DNA from: Bacteroidota bacterium
GTDB lineage: Bacteria > Bacteroidota > Bacteroidia > Bacteroidales > JAAUTT01
DNA length: 14,417 nt
Direction of reading: 5' to 3'
Assembly: GCA_023429135.1 (NCBI GenBank)
Contig: JAEYWD010000110.1
Span: 1 to 14,417 of the forward strand
In this document: positions 7,559 through 14,417 of the stretch, piece after piece
How positions within the stretch are numbered: position 1 is the first letter of the stretch
How the letters are laid out: each line of letters begins with the position of its first letter
Notes under the pieces: generated by a model
Databases searched by the model: none
Told to the model about the DNA's origin: nothing
What the model saw: only the letters and a program-made list of their open reading frames with translations
Position numbers and translations under genes: made by a program

Positions 7559-8350
7559 ATGAGAAAATTTTTACTTTTCATTAGTTTAATAAGCTTTGTT
7601 GCCTGTTCAAAAGATAGCAGCAACGATCAATGTGTGGACCAAACCCTGATTCGACAGATCAGGTTGAATAGTTACGACATTCAGAAAATAACCTACAATC
7701 AAAACTGCCAGGTTATTGAATCTATTGAACCAATACGTTACAGCAATTACATTTACAACAACCAGAACCAACTTGTTAAAATTGAAGAGAAAATGTCGTT
7801 GAGTGGCCTCTCATGCTATATGCCAACGGGTATAGATGGAGAATCATTTACTGACCCGCGTAAAGCCAAAGTTACCAGCTATGTAAGCTTTGAATATAAT
7901 ACTGACGGTTTCATCAGCAAAAAGAGCAGGTATTATAGTAGTGGCGATTCTTACAAACAGGTCTCTTACGAGCTCTATAGCTATTTGAATTCCAAAGTTG
8001 CGAAAATTGAAAACTACGATATCAATAACAAATTAGTCGATTACACAATCTACAATTACGACGACAAAGAGAATGTACAATCATCAGATTATTACCTTAT
8101 TACCCAAGAGGGCGCAGTTCTAAAACAAACTGATAGCTACCTGTATGATAATCAACTGAATCCCTTCAGAATTTTTTCATTCGATGGAACACCCGGATTG
8201 TATACAAACCTGAATAATATTGTATCCGAAAAGAGTATTACTTACAACAAGGAGAATAAGCTGGAATACACCACCACTTATAAGATGGAATACAATGATC
8301 GTGGTTATCCCTTCAAGGTAAATGATAAGAGCTACATTTATGGCAACTAA
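7559..8350 (+). CDS. Putative lipoprotein with YD-like repeats
   Basis: The 263-aa product has a lipoprotein signal peptide (SLISFVAC, lipidated Cys16), so it is an envelope lipoprotein. The mature part contains about five degenerate repeats of a Y-x-Y-(D/N)-N-x-x-x-x-(L/P) type, for example YIYNNQNQLVKI (64-75), FEYNTDGFISKK (111-122), YNYDDKENV (165-173), YLYDNQLNPFRIF (194-206) and MEYNDRGYPFKV (243-254). This resembles the beta-strand repeats of RHS/YD proteins and of many uncharacterised Bacteroidota lipoproteins. No catalytic motif is visible and I do not recognise a named family. It overlaps the next lipoprotein gene by 11 bp, so the two are probably translated together. No clear consensus promoter is visible in the 89 bp after the kinase, so read-through from the kinase is possible. 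Confidence 0.8.
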   Translation: MRKFLLFISLISFVACSKDSSNDQCVDQTLIRQIRLNSYDIQKITYNQNCQVIESIEPIRYSNYIYNNQNQLVKIEEKMSLSGLSCYMPTGIDGESFTDPRKAKVTSYVSFEYNTDGFISKKSRYYSSGDSYKQVSYELYSYLNSKVAKIENYDINNKLVDYTIYNYDDKENVQSSDYYLITQEGAVLKQTDSYLYDNQLNPFRIFSFDGTPGLYTNLNNIVSEKSITYNKENKLEYTTTYKMEYNDRGYPFKVNDKSYIYGN

Positions 8351-9431
8351 AAAGTTAACTTCAGGAGTTCTCTTCATTATTATGCTCATTTCTATCCAGG
8401 GGTGTAAAAAAGATGAAACAGATAAGATCCCAACCAGCAATTATGAAGGATCGTATATAAATTACTCATTTAATGAAAGTTTTGTGAAGGATTTCAAAAC
8501 CGGATTTTACCAGGAAAACGAGATTCCTTCCGATATCCAGAACATGCAATTTGGTCGCATAGAAATAAGCTTCCGCTATAATGGAGGCGGACAAACCTCC
8601 TTTATGCCTCTTTTTTACTATGGTTCGACAAATAAAAACCCTGACGATAATTTTAAAGAAGCTCCCAACTACCATTTGGCTATTGAAATAGGCCATTATA
8701 AGGTAATACCCTACCCTGTCGATTATTTTTTCTATACCTTATGTACCCAGAATTTCCCGCGATACTGCAGAGATTCTTTTACTCCTGTTGAAACTGGTAA
8801 AAATTTTACGTTTATTCTTGATAAACGTCCCAATGGAATCATTTTACAACTGAAACAAGGTGATACCATTGTAAATTCTTTTCCGCATGCCTATTTTCCA
8901 GATTCGACACACATGTTTTTTAAGGATATAACCGCTTACACCGAAAGTCAAAAAGGGGATTCGTTACAAAAAGTGCTGATGGTTGGGTATGGTTTTACAG
9001 GCATAGAACCGGGCATGCATGAGTTTAATGGTACAATTTCAAAACTGAGGATTTACAAATACTCTCAAACACCAACAAGATCAGGTTATGTAATTGACAA
9101 GCTTCAAACCCAGCATTGTGAAAATGATATTATAAAGTATACCGTTAACGATTCAAATTATGGTACCGACAAACTTATTCAGGTAAACTATGATTTCTGG
9201 CCATATAAGTTTATTGGCGGAAACCTTATACCTACTGGTGAAAAGAAGGTTGTGATTAAAGAAAAAGTAACGAATAATACTACCGGAATATGGGAATTTA
9301 AAAAACAGGATATTGGATTTTACCATCTTTACATCCAAACATTCGATAAAGCAGGTAAAGTAATCCACTTAACAGAAAAGCCCTTTGAAATTTGGGTTTA
9401 CCCTAAAAAGTGGAAATTTGATTATTATTAG
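8340..9431 (+). CDS. Putative surface lipoprotein, LamG-like plus C-terminal beta domain
   Basis: This 363-aa product starts at ATG 8340, inside the end of the preceding gene; a further ATG upstream at 8322 would put a charged stretch before the signal peptide and is less likely. The signal peptide ends in SIQGC (lipid Cys22). The following KKDET resembles lipoprotein surface-export signals described in Bacteroidota. Residues about 35-242 look like a concanavalin/LamG-like jelly roll: a strand FGRIEISFRYN, and near the end HEFNGTISKLRIYKYS, a typical LamG closing strand; Cys135 and Cys143 could pair. Residues about 250-363 are a separate beta-rich region, possibly Ig-like, ending in FEIWVYPKKW. 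No catalytic residues are evident; a ligand- or glycan-binding role is only inference. It is followed by a bidirectional terminator. Confidence 0.8.
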   Translation: MATKKLTSGVLFIIMLISIQGCKKDETDKIPTSNYEGSYINYSFNESFVKDFKTGFYQENEIPSDIQNMQFGRIEISFRYNGGGQTSFMPLFYYGSTNKNPDDNFKEAPNYHLAIEIGHYKVIPYPVDYFFYTLCTQNFPRYCRDSFTPVETGKNFTFILDKRPNGIILQLKQGDTIVNSFPHAYFPDSTHMFFKDITAYTESQKGDSLQKVLMVGYGFTGIEPGMHEFNGTISKLRIYKYSQTPTRSGYVIDKLQTQHCENDIIKYTVNDSNYGTDKLIQVNYDFWPYKFIGGNLIPTGEKKVVIKEKVTNNTTGIWEFKKQDIGFYHLYIQTFDKAGKVIHLTEKPFEIWVYPKKWKFDYY

Positions 9432-9433
9432 AT

Positions 9434-9473
9434 ATAAAAAACGCTGCAGAAACTAATTTGCAGCGTTTTTTAT
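9434..9473. terminator. Bidirectional terminator between convergent operons
   Basis: A 15-bp perfect stem (9434-9448 with 9459-9473) surrounds a 10-nt loop; the core is CGCTGCA/TGCAGCG, flanked by A6 on the left and T6 on the right. It therefore reads as a terminator on both strands. It starts 3 bp after the lipoprotein stop and lies 17 bp beyond the stop of the minus-strand TIM-barrel gene. Confidence 0.93.
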
Positions 9474-9489
9474 AACTTGTTTTGGTCGC

Positions 9490-10431
9490 CTATTTTACAA
9501 ACGAAGCCCTATTCAAATAATCGAAGCAACCTTTCACTCCATCAAATTGAGTCATGCCCGATTTTACCTTTTCGATTTCGACAAAATAATCACTCAAACC
9601 ATTAGCATAAGCCTTTTTGAAGATATTTTCGAAATTCATCATGCCCGATTGCCCCAGTACTTCACGGTCCTTAATGTGAAGAATCGGGAAACGGGTCGGA
9701 TATTTTTCGAAATATTCCAGCGGATCAGCTTGTCCCATTACAGTCCAGTAAACGTCCATTTCGAAGAATACCAGGTTAGGATCGGTTCCCTGAATAAGCA
9801 GATCGTAAACACAATCTCCCCTCTGACGAATATATTCACCTGTTTGGTTAGGATTTTCCTTTGATAGTTTTTTAAATTCACCACTGTGATTATGATAGCC
9901 CCATTTTATACCAGCACTTTTAGCTATTTCACCAGCTTTGTTAAAAACTTCGCAAACCATTTTTGCGTCATCGTGGTTATCAATTTGGGGCATACCAGGT
10001 TGAACCAAAGCTTTGGTGCCAAAAACCACGTGATCTTCAACTGTTTGCTTCCAGAAATCGGAAAGCTGAGTCAGGTTCTCGGCAGTATATTTCCTAACCG
10101 GAGGATTCACATGTGAACTTGTGATTTTCAAACCATTATCATCAACAATTTTACGATAATCGGCTGGAGTATATTGTCCCATTTTCCGGTTACCATAACC
10201 AGCAAGTTCAAGATTTTTGTATCCTATTTCGGCTATTTTTTTCATGCCGGCAGGCACATTTTCAGTCAATTCCCTGCCTAAAGAGTAAATCTGAAGACCA
10301 ATAACCTTTTTAGGAGCAAAAAGTGACGAGCCGGATTTCCCTGCAGCAGTAACTGAAGACATGCTTCCTCCAACCATTCCGCCTACTGTTAAAAGAGATA
10401 GTTTTTTTAAAAAATCGCGTTTGTTTTCCAT
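9490..10431 (-). CDS. Exported sugar phosphate isomerase/epimerase-like TIM-barrel protein
   Basis: This 313-aa protein has the xylose isomerase-like TIM-barrel fold (AP endonuclease 2 family). An N-terminal leader (KRDFLKKLSLLTVGG...) resembles a Tat signal with Lys-Arg instead of Arg-Arg, followed by a hydrophobic Gly/Ser/Ala stretch. Metal-site motifs typical of the fold are visible: NLELAG (Glu75), GYHNHSGEF (178-186), FFEMDVYWT (222-230, Glu224 and Asp226), LHIKDRE (251-257) and FVEIEK (283-288). Such proteins isomerise, epimerise or beta-eliminate sugars. It is the second gene of an operon, 11 bp after the exported Gfo/Idh/MocA oxidoreductase. By analogy with Bacteroides 3-keto-glycoside pathways it may cleave or process a 3-keto sugar made by that enzyme, but the substrate is unknown. 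Confidence 0.88.
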   Translation of the reverse strand: MENKRDFLKKLSLLTVGGMVGGSMSSVTAAGKSGSSLFAPKKVIGLQIYSLGRELTENVPAGMKKIAEIGYKNLELAGYGNRKMGQYTPADYRKIVDDNGLKITSSHVNPPVRKYTAENLTQLSDFWKQTVEDHVVFGTKALVQPGMPQIDNHDDAKMVCEVFNKAGEIAKSAGIKWGYHNHSGEFKKLSKENPNQTGEYIRQRGDCVYDLLIQGTDPNLVFFEMDVYWTVMGQADPLEYFEKYPTRFPILHIKDREVLGQSGMMNFENIFKKAYANGLSDYFVEIEKVKSGMTQFDGVKGCFDYLNRASFVK

Positions 10432-10442
10432 TGGTTTCTTAG

Positions 10443-11849
10443 TTAGAGTTTATATGGATTTCTGTATTCGTAGTTGTTCAGGCGGTGATTTGCAGCTTCT
10501 TTATCGTCGCCAAAACTTAAAGTTGCCGGATTCCATTTCACCGGACGACCCAATTCGGTGGCAATATTACCCAAACAGCAAACTGTATTGGTACTGCAAC
10601 CAACTTCAATTGGTGCAATTGGATCCATGCGTGAACGAACCGAATCTACAAAGTTTTGCATATGTGGAGCGCTGATTTCAAAGCTACCTTTACCTTTTGC
10701 AGCACTCTTCTGCATCTCTTCGTACATTTTCTTTCTTTCTTCGTCGGTCATTTTCTTCGGACGACGACCGGCCAATTCAGCAGGAACAAGAGAAGCATCG
10801 GAAGCTCCGAGATACCCACGGGCTACTTCAATCCAGCCTTTTGTACCAATAAATTTAATGCCCTGAGCACTTGGCATATCATCCAGATAAGGCTGCTCTG
10901 TCATTTCAATGCCATTGAGATATTTGAAAGTGAGATATTTCTGACCGTTATAACCTTTGGGAATAATTAAAGCAGGACCCGAACCATCCATACCAATTGC
11001 AGCTTGTGCAATATCGAACATGTGGGCTCCCCAGTCGGCGGTAAAACCATTACCGGTTTCGCGGTACCAGCGCCATGCTCCCCAAAGTTTTTCTCTTTCT
11101 TCAGGTTCAAGAGAAATGGGAGGACAAAGATCGGGATGATAGTGAATTTTAGAATCGTTCAGCGGACCCATCCAGAGGTTCCAGTTAAGGTTACCGGGTA
11201 CGGGCATTTCCGGCAAATCGAGAGGTTTTGGAGGATCGCCAACTTTAGCATATATTTTCTCAATATGACCTATCGCTCCATTCTGAACCAGTTCGATGGC
11301 CTTCTGGAATTCTTTGCTCGAACGCTGCTGACTTCCTACCTGAACCATACGCTTATTGCCTCGGGCAATCTTAACCATCTTTAAGCCTTCCTGTATTGTA
11401 AATGCCAAAGGTTTCTGTACATAAACATCTTTACCGGCCTGGCAGGCATGAATTGTCATTAAAGCGTGCCAATGGTCGGGTGTGGCAATCTCGATGGCAT
11501 CAATGTCTTTACGACTTAGCAACTCTTCATAATTTTCATAAATATCGCAACGCGGAGCTACTGACTTACTGGTTTGCCAAGCCTCAACACGTTTTTTAAA
11601 CCGGAGTTGTTTCATTTGGTCAACATCGCAACCAGCAACCACCTGAACACCAGGAACAGTTGCAAAACCGGCAAAATCGGACAATGCTTGCTGTCCTAAA
11701 CCTATAAAGCCAAGCACAACTCTGTCGCTTGGAGCTATTCTGACTCCATTCATAGTCCAACTGGGCAGAATTGTTAAACCAGTTAAACCAAGGGCAGACA
11801 TTCCTAAAAAGTTGCGCCTGCTTAATCCGCTTTTTGAATTATCGCTCAT
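10443..11849 (-). CDS. Tat-exported Gfo/Idh/MocA family oxidoreductase
   Basis: This 468-aa protein starts with a twin-arginine leader (SRRNFLG, Arg11-Arg12, then a hydrophobic stretch), so it is probably exported folded with its NAD(P) cofactor. The Rossmann domain shows VVLGFIGLGQQA (44-55, the GxGxxA-type nucleotide loop), IATPDHWHA (121-129) and VYVQKPLAF (142-150), the equivalent of the EKP motif; its catalytic lysine is kept and the Glu-to-Gln change is common in secreted members. The C-terminal half is the alpha/beta substrate domain, with GNGFTADWGAHMFDIAQ (about 266-282), whose His is a usual active-site residue. Family members oxidise or reduce sugar hydroxyls, often at C3. It heads an operon with the TIM-barrel gene. 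About 90 residues longer than compact cytoplasmic members. Confidence 0.93.
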   Translation of the reverse strand: MSDNSKSGLSRRNFLGMSALGLTGLTILPSWTMNGVRIAPSDRVVLGFIGLGQQALSDFAGFATVPGVQVVAGCDVDQMKQLRFKKRVEAWQTSKSVAPRCDIYENYEELLSRKDIDAIEIATPDHWHALMTIHACQAGKDVYVQKPLAFTIQEGLKMVKIARGNKRMVQVGSQQRSSKEFQKAIELVQNGAIGHIEKIYAKVGDPPKPLDLPEMPVPGNLNWNLWMGPLNDSKIHYHPDLCPPISLEPEEREKLWGAWRWYRETGNGFTADWGAHMFDIAQAAIGMDGSGPALIIPKGYNGQKYLTFKYLNGIEMTEQPYLDDMPSAQGIKFIGTKGWIEVARGYLGASDASLVPAELAGRRPKKMTDEERKKMYEEMQKSAAKGKGSFEISAPHMQNFVDSVRSRMDPIAPIEVGCSTNTVCCLGNIATELGRPVKWNPATLSFGDDKEAANHRLNNYEYRNPYKL

Positions 11850-11981
11850 TGTTAGCAGTTTAAAAATTTGGTTAATACTAAAATTTTGAAAAAGTTAAGA
11901 TAATATCTTTTTAATCATCTTACCTCAGTTTCACAGTTTTTTTTAGAAATTATTACATTAGTTTAATTTATATTTAAAAAT

Positions 11982-12010
11982 CAAATACTTGAATTATGTA
12001 TAAAACACAA
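11982..12010 (-). promoter_or_regulatory. Candidate promoter of the oxidoreductase operon
   Basis: On the minus strand TTG (12010-12008) precedes AGTATTTG (11989-11982) by 18 bp. The -7 match keeps TTTG but not TA, and the leader would be about 125 nt. The same CAAGTATTTG string occurs before the CHASE4 kinase gene (5779-5788). Weak call. Confidence 0.25.
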
Positions 12011-12117
12011 ATTATGGTCTAGGATTATTGATTGAAATGAAAATTGTATTTTTACACAGATAGTCGTAAAAAAAAGGTCAAACGTCTAAATTTCTTTTTA
12101 TCGATTCAAATTATTGA

Positions 12118-12125
12118 TACTTTCG
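12118..12125 (+). promoter_or_regulatory. Candidate -7 element for the LytS/LytTR operon
   Basis: TACTTTCG, followed by CA, differs from the Bacteroidota -7 consensus TAnnTTTG at one base and ends 27 bp before the ATG at 12153, a typical leader length. No TTG lies at the exact -33 spacing, only T-rich sequence. An alternative -7, TATTTTTA (12047-12054), lies further upstream. Confidence 0.38.
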
Positions 12126-12152
12126 CAGTAAGGGTAAACTACACTATGGCTT

Positions 12153-13298
12153 ATGTCAATATTCAAGGAAAAAAAACTGTCGATAATTCTTCACATTGGG
12201 GCATGGATAATTGTTTTTCTTCTTCCTATACTTCTAACATCGATAGAACGAAGGCAGGATTTAAACTTTATTGGGCGCATTGTTCTTCGCTCTACAATCT
12301 ACGCTCTTATTTTTTACATTAGTTATCTTTGGTTAATTCCTAAGTTATTGTTCAGGGGCAAAAAATGGAAGTTTTATCTTGCAATGATTGCAATGATTTT
12401 AGGGTTGTATGTTGTAAATGATTTCATTTCAAGTAATTTTTTTACGAACAAGGAATTTGCAGAGCGGAGCCGACAACAAAATAAAAGTTCCATAACAAAT
12501 CAAACACCCCGTCCAAGGCAACAAATGGGTGCCGACAGTGCCCGCCAAAGTTTTAATCCTCCTAAACCAAATTTTAAAAAGAGCCCCCGGTGGAGATTCG
12601 ACATTTATAATTACATGTTCACATCGGTTCTGATCGCCGGTTTTAGTCTTGGATTGCGAATGTCAGTCAAATACAACGAGAATGAGAAAAAACGAAAAGA
12701 ACTGGAAAAAGAGAAACTCAGTTCGGAATTAGCTTTACTGAAAAACCAGGTAAGTCCGCATTTCTTCTTTAATACCTTGAATAACATTTATTCCTTGATC
12801 GAAATAAATACAAAAGAAGCCCAGAATGCTGTTCTTCAACTTTCGAAACTGATGCGCTATCTTCTTTATGAATCTGAAAAAGGCGATACAAAATTAAGCT
12901 CTGAAATTGCCTTCATGAAGAATTATATCGATTTAATGAAGCTGCGCATTAGCGATAAGGTTAAATTATCGTATACATTTCCAGAAGAATACAAAGATTT
13001 TCCCTTTCCTCCATTAATTTATATCCCTTTTATTGAAAATGCCTTTAAACATGGGGTGAGTTACAGGGAAAAGTCGTTTATCGAGATAAATTTTGCAATA
13101 TCCGGCAATGAACTAATTTTTCTTTGTCGTAACAGTGTTACAGTCAAAAAAGAAGAAAATACCGAATCAGGTATTGGCATGGAGAACGCAACACGCCGGC
13201 TCAGGCTTATCTTCCCGGATACTCACCACCTCGAAATCAATCAGGCCAACCAAATATTTGAGGTAAACTTAACCATTCAAATTAAAGAAAAAGCATGA
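12153..13298 (+). CDS. LytS/YehU-type sensor histidine kinase
   Basis: This 381-aa membrane kinase has a His_kinase (PF06580-type) core. Four hydrophobic segments are visible at about 10-30, 41-63, 73-95 and 150-168. The third loop (about 96-148) is rich in Gln, Asn, Pro, Arg and Lys and, with a cytoplasmic N-terminus, would face the periplasm. A short coiled coil (173-199) leads to VSPHFFFNTLNNIYSL (200-215), whose His203 is the phosphoacceptor. The ATPase part has PFIENAFKHGV (292-302, N box, Asn296) and SGIGMENATRRL (339-350, G box). It phosphorylates the LytTR regulator encoded next, with which it overlaps by ATGA (13295-13298). The signal is unknown; in Bacteroidota such pairs often control envelope or sugar-related genes, which is inference here. 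Confidence 0.93.
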   Translation: MSIFKEKKLSIILHIGAWIIVFLLPILLTSIERRQDLNFIGRIVLRSTIYALIFYISYLWLIPKLLFRGKKWKFYLAMIAMILGLYVVNDFISSNFFTNKEFAERSRQQNKSSITNQTPRPRQQMGADSARQSFNPPKPNFKKSPRWRFDIYNYMFTSVLIAGFSLGLRMSVKYNENEKKRKELEKEKLSSELALLKNQVSPHFFFNTLNNIYSLIEINTKEAQNAVLQLSKLMRYLLYESEKGDTKLSSEIAFMKNYIDLMKLRISDKVKLSYTFPEEYKDFPFPPLIYIPFIENAFKHGVSYREKSFIEINFAISGNELIFLCRNSVTVKKEENTESGIGMENATRRLRLIFPDTHHLEINQANQIFEVNLTIQIKEKA

Positions 13299-14008
13299 TC
13301 CGAACAATAGCTATTGACGACGAGCCCTTAGCCCTGCAACTGGTTACAGGCTATATCAAAAAGACACCTTTTCTTGAATTAGTGGAGGCATTTGATAATC
13401 CGTTGAGTGCGATGGAATATATTGGCAAAAACGATGTGGATTTGATTTTTCTCGATATTCAAATGCCCGATTTACCTGGTACTGAATTTGCAAAAAACCT
13501 GAATGGCGAAACCAGATTCATTTTTACAACCGCGTTTGAAAAATATGCTCTGGATGGATTTCGGCTTGATGCAATAGACTATCTCTTAAAACCATTTGGC
13601 TACGAGGAATTTCTTGCATCGGCCGAAAAAGCACGCAAACTTTTCGACCTGGAGAAAAAAGCCAACACAAGTATTTCGGTAAACAACAACTTCCTTTTCC
13701 TGAAAGCCGATTATAAAATACGACGCATTAATTACGACGACATACTGTACATAGAGGGTTTGAAAGATTACATAAAAATTTATCTTAAAGGAGAAGCCAA
13801 ACCTGTTATTTCGCACTGTTCACTCAAACTCCTTGAATCGAAACTACCTGAAAGCAATTTTATGCGTATTCACCGCTCCTTTATTGTTAATCTCAATTGC
13901 GTTTCGCTGGTCGACCGCTTTCGTATTGTTTTTGGAAATGAATATCTGCCTGTAAGCGACCAGTATAAAGAGAAATTTCAGAAGTTTCTGGATGAGAATT
14001 TTTTATGA
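13295..14008 (+). CDS. LytTR-family response regulator
   Basis: This 237-aa protein has an N-terminal receiver domain (1-120) with the acidic pair Asp8/Asp9, the phosphoacceptor Asp54 in IFLDIQMPD, the switch Thr in FTTAFE (77-82) and Lys99 in LLKPF. The C-terminal LytTR DNA-binding domain (about 132-235) shows FLFLKADYKIRRINYDDI (133-150), YIEGLKDYIKIYL and FMRIHRSFIVNL (189-200), which is the typical HRS/Fxxn strand-turn of the fold. It is phosphorylated by the LytS-type kinase encoded just upstream and regulates transcription by binding short direct repeats. The ATG overlaps the kinase stop (ATGA), so the two are translationally coupled. The target genes are not evident; the divergent oxidoreductase operon is a possibility only. 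Confidence 0.95.
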   Translation: MIRTIAIDDEPLALQLVTGYIKKTPFLELVEAFDNPLSAMEYIGKNDVDLIFLDIQMPDLPGTEFAKNLNGETRFIFTTAFEKYALDGFRLDAIDYLLKPFGYEEFLASAEKARKLFDLEKKANTSISVNNNFLFLKADYKIRRINYDDILYIEGLKDYIKIYLKGEAKPVISHCSLKLLESKLPESNFMRIHRSFIVNLNCVSLVDRFRIVFGNEYLPVSDQYKEKFQKFLDENFL

Positions 14009-14010
14009 AA

Positions 14011-14051
14011 AAAGCTTTTCTGTAATGTCGCATCAGAGAAAAGCTTTATTT
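14011..14051 (+). terminator. Probable terminator of the LytS/LytTR operon
   Basis: An 11-bp perfect stem (AAAGCTTTTCT at 14011-14021 with its complement at 14037-14047) closes a 15-nt loop and is followed by ATTT. It starts 3 bp after the stop codon. The stem is A+T-rich and the T tract short, so it is weaker than the other terminators here. Confidence 0.65.
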
Positions 14052-14345
14052 GCAAAGTATTGTATGAAAATTTAATGGCGTAAAGTATGTTTCATTACCT
14101 ACAATTACTTACCATTTTTATTGATGCAAAGCTATCCTGAAGGCCACAAACTGTCAAACAATTTATATGAGTTTCGTTTTTTAACTTCCGAAAAGCCTTT
14201 TTATTTAGACAAATACCCATTTTTAGCTATAGAGGCTAGTATACAATAATGTTTTTGTTATTTATGAATCTGATTTTGCTTCTTTGGTAATTCCTAAAAT
14301 TCCATTAGGTTTGTGCTTCCATTTTTTTAACTAAAAATTTGAGCT
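14052..14345. other. Intergenic stretch without a convincing gene
   Basis: This A+T-rich stretch of about 290 bp holds no homologous-looking reading frame. The longest small frame starting with ATG noticed is 14124-14249 (41 codons); its composition is not absurd for a protein but it has no RBS, signal peptide or recognisable motif. The 3' end carries a candidate promoter for the gene at 14346. Confidence 0.5.
14311..14341 (+). promoter_or_regulatory. Candidate promoter overlapping the start of the right-edge gene
   Basis: TTG (14311-14313, part of TTTG) precedes AAAATTTG (14334-14341) by 20 bp. The -7 keeps TTTG, with a TA two bases too far upstream. The start site would fall at or next to the GTG at 14346, implying a very short leader or leaderless transcript. 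Confidence 0.3.
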
Positions 14346-14417
14346 GTGGATATATTCGATAAAATTAAAAGTAACAAAGGCCCGCTTGGCCAATACCAAA
14401 AAGATGCACAGGGCTAT
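14346..14417 (+). CDS. Probable PLP-dependent aminotransferase/acyltransferase, N-terminus only
   Basis: The first 24 codons run off the right edge and read (M/V)DIFDKIKSNKGPLGQYQKDAQ then GY. An N-terminus of the form MDIF-x-KI...GPLG...A-x-GY is characteristic, to my knowledge, of a Bacteroidota class I/II-fold PLP enzyme of the alpha-oxoamine synthase group (relatives of 2-amino-3-ketobutyrate CoA ligase, 8-amino-7-oxononanoate synthase and serine palmitoyltransferase). The start is GTG; an in-frame TGA stands two codons upstream, so no earlier start is possible. The catalytic lysine and the rest of the protein lie outside the window, so the assignment rests only on this short stretch. Confidence 0.55.
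   Translation, partial: MDIFDKIKSNKGPLGQYQKDAQGY

Larger units (their letters stand above)
11850..12152. other. Divergent intergenic region (oxidoreductase operon / LytS operon)
   Basis: This 303-bp A+T-rich stretch holds no convincing gene. It must contain promoters for both flanking operons; candidates are listed separately. It also has a short dyad, AAGATA-A-TATCTT (11897-11909), and a tandem CAGTTT pair (11926-11931 and 11934-11939, 8-bp period). A reading frame over 12044-12322 overlaps the LytS start in another frame and lacks protein-like character. Confidence 0.6.

Noticed and set aside
8322..8324. Earlier ATG as start of the second lipoprotein
   Set aside because: It adds six residues before an already complete lipoprotein signal peptide and enlarges the overlap with the upstream gene.
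10361..10970. Several plus-strand frames opposite the oxidoreductase operon
   Set aside because: They are antisense to two well-supported genes; the translations are rich in rare residue runs and show no domain.
12044..12322. 92-codon frame across the LytS start
   Set aside because: It overlaps the kinase N-terminus in another frame, and the kinase frame has clear membrane segments and motifs.
14124..14249. 41-codon ORF in the last intergenic stretch
   Set aside because: No ribosome-binding context, signal peptide or recognisable motif; a frame of this length is expected by chance.

Overview
The window looks like chromosomal DNA from a member of the Bacteroidota, probably an environmental Bacteroidales/Marinilabiliales-type organism; the rank below phylum is inference. 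Supporting signs are A+T-rich intergenic DNA, starts without Shine-Dalgarno sequences, several -33 TTG / -7 TAnnTTTG promoter-like pairs, lipoproteins with charged residues after the lipid cysteine, exported Gfo/Idh/MocA and TIM-barrel enzymes, a small PepSY-like secreted protein, and a LytS/LytTR pair. No IS element, CRISPR array, tRNA or rRNA was seen.

Left part (1-5075). On the minus strand the left edge holds the 5' half of a TPP (thiamine pyrophosphate) riboswitch with its own promoter; the controlled gene lies beyond the window. Next come a terminator and a minus-strand thioredoxin (trxA). Divergent from trxA is a CCA-adding tRNA nucleotidyltransferase with an HD domain. It converges, with only 4 bp between stop codons, on a large SNF2-family helicase that starts with TTG.

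Middle (5076-9473). A 256-bp intergenic region with two dyads precedes a 104-aa exported PepSY-like protein with a strong terminator. A CHASE4-type membrane histidine kinase without a nearby response regulator follows. Then come two lipoprotein genes that overlap by 11 bp: one with YD-like repeats, one with a possible LamG/concanavalin-like domain and a C-terminal beta domain. A bidirectional terminator closes this block.

Right part (9474-14417). A minus-strand two-gene operon encodes an exported (Tat-type leader) Gfo/Idh/MocA oxidoreductase and a sugar-isomerase-like TIM-barrel protein. By analogy with known oxidation-elimination routes this pair may act on glycosides outside the cytoplasm. 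Divergent from it is a LytS-type sensor kinase and LytTR response regulator operon with ATGA overlap, then a terminator, a ~290-bp stretch without a convincing gene, and the first 24 codons of a probable PLP-dependent aminotransferase/acyltransferase beginning with GTG.

The most noteworthy items are the truncated riboswitch at the left edge, the overlapping lipoprotein pair next to an orphan CHASE4 kinase, and the secreted oxidoreductase/TIM-barrel pair. Nothing in the window clearly amounts to a wholly new biological system; the lipoprotein pair is the least explained part.
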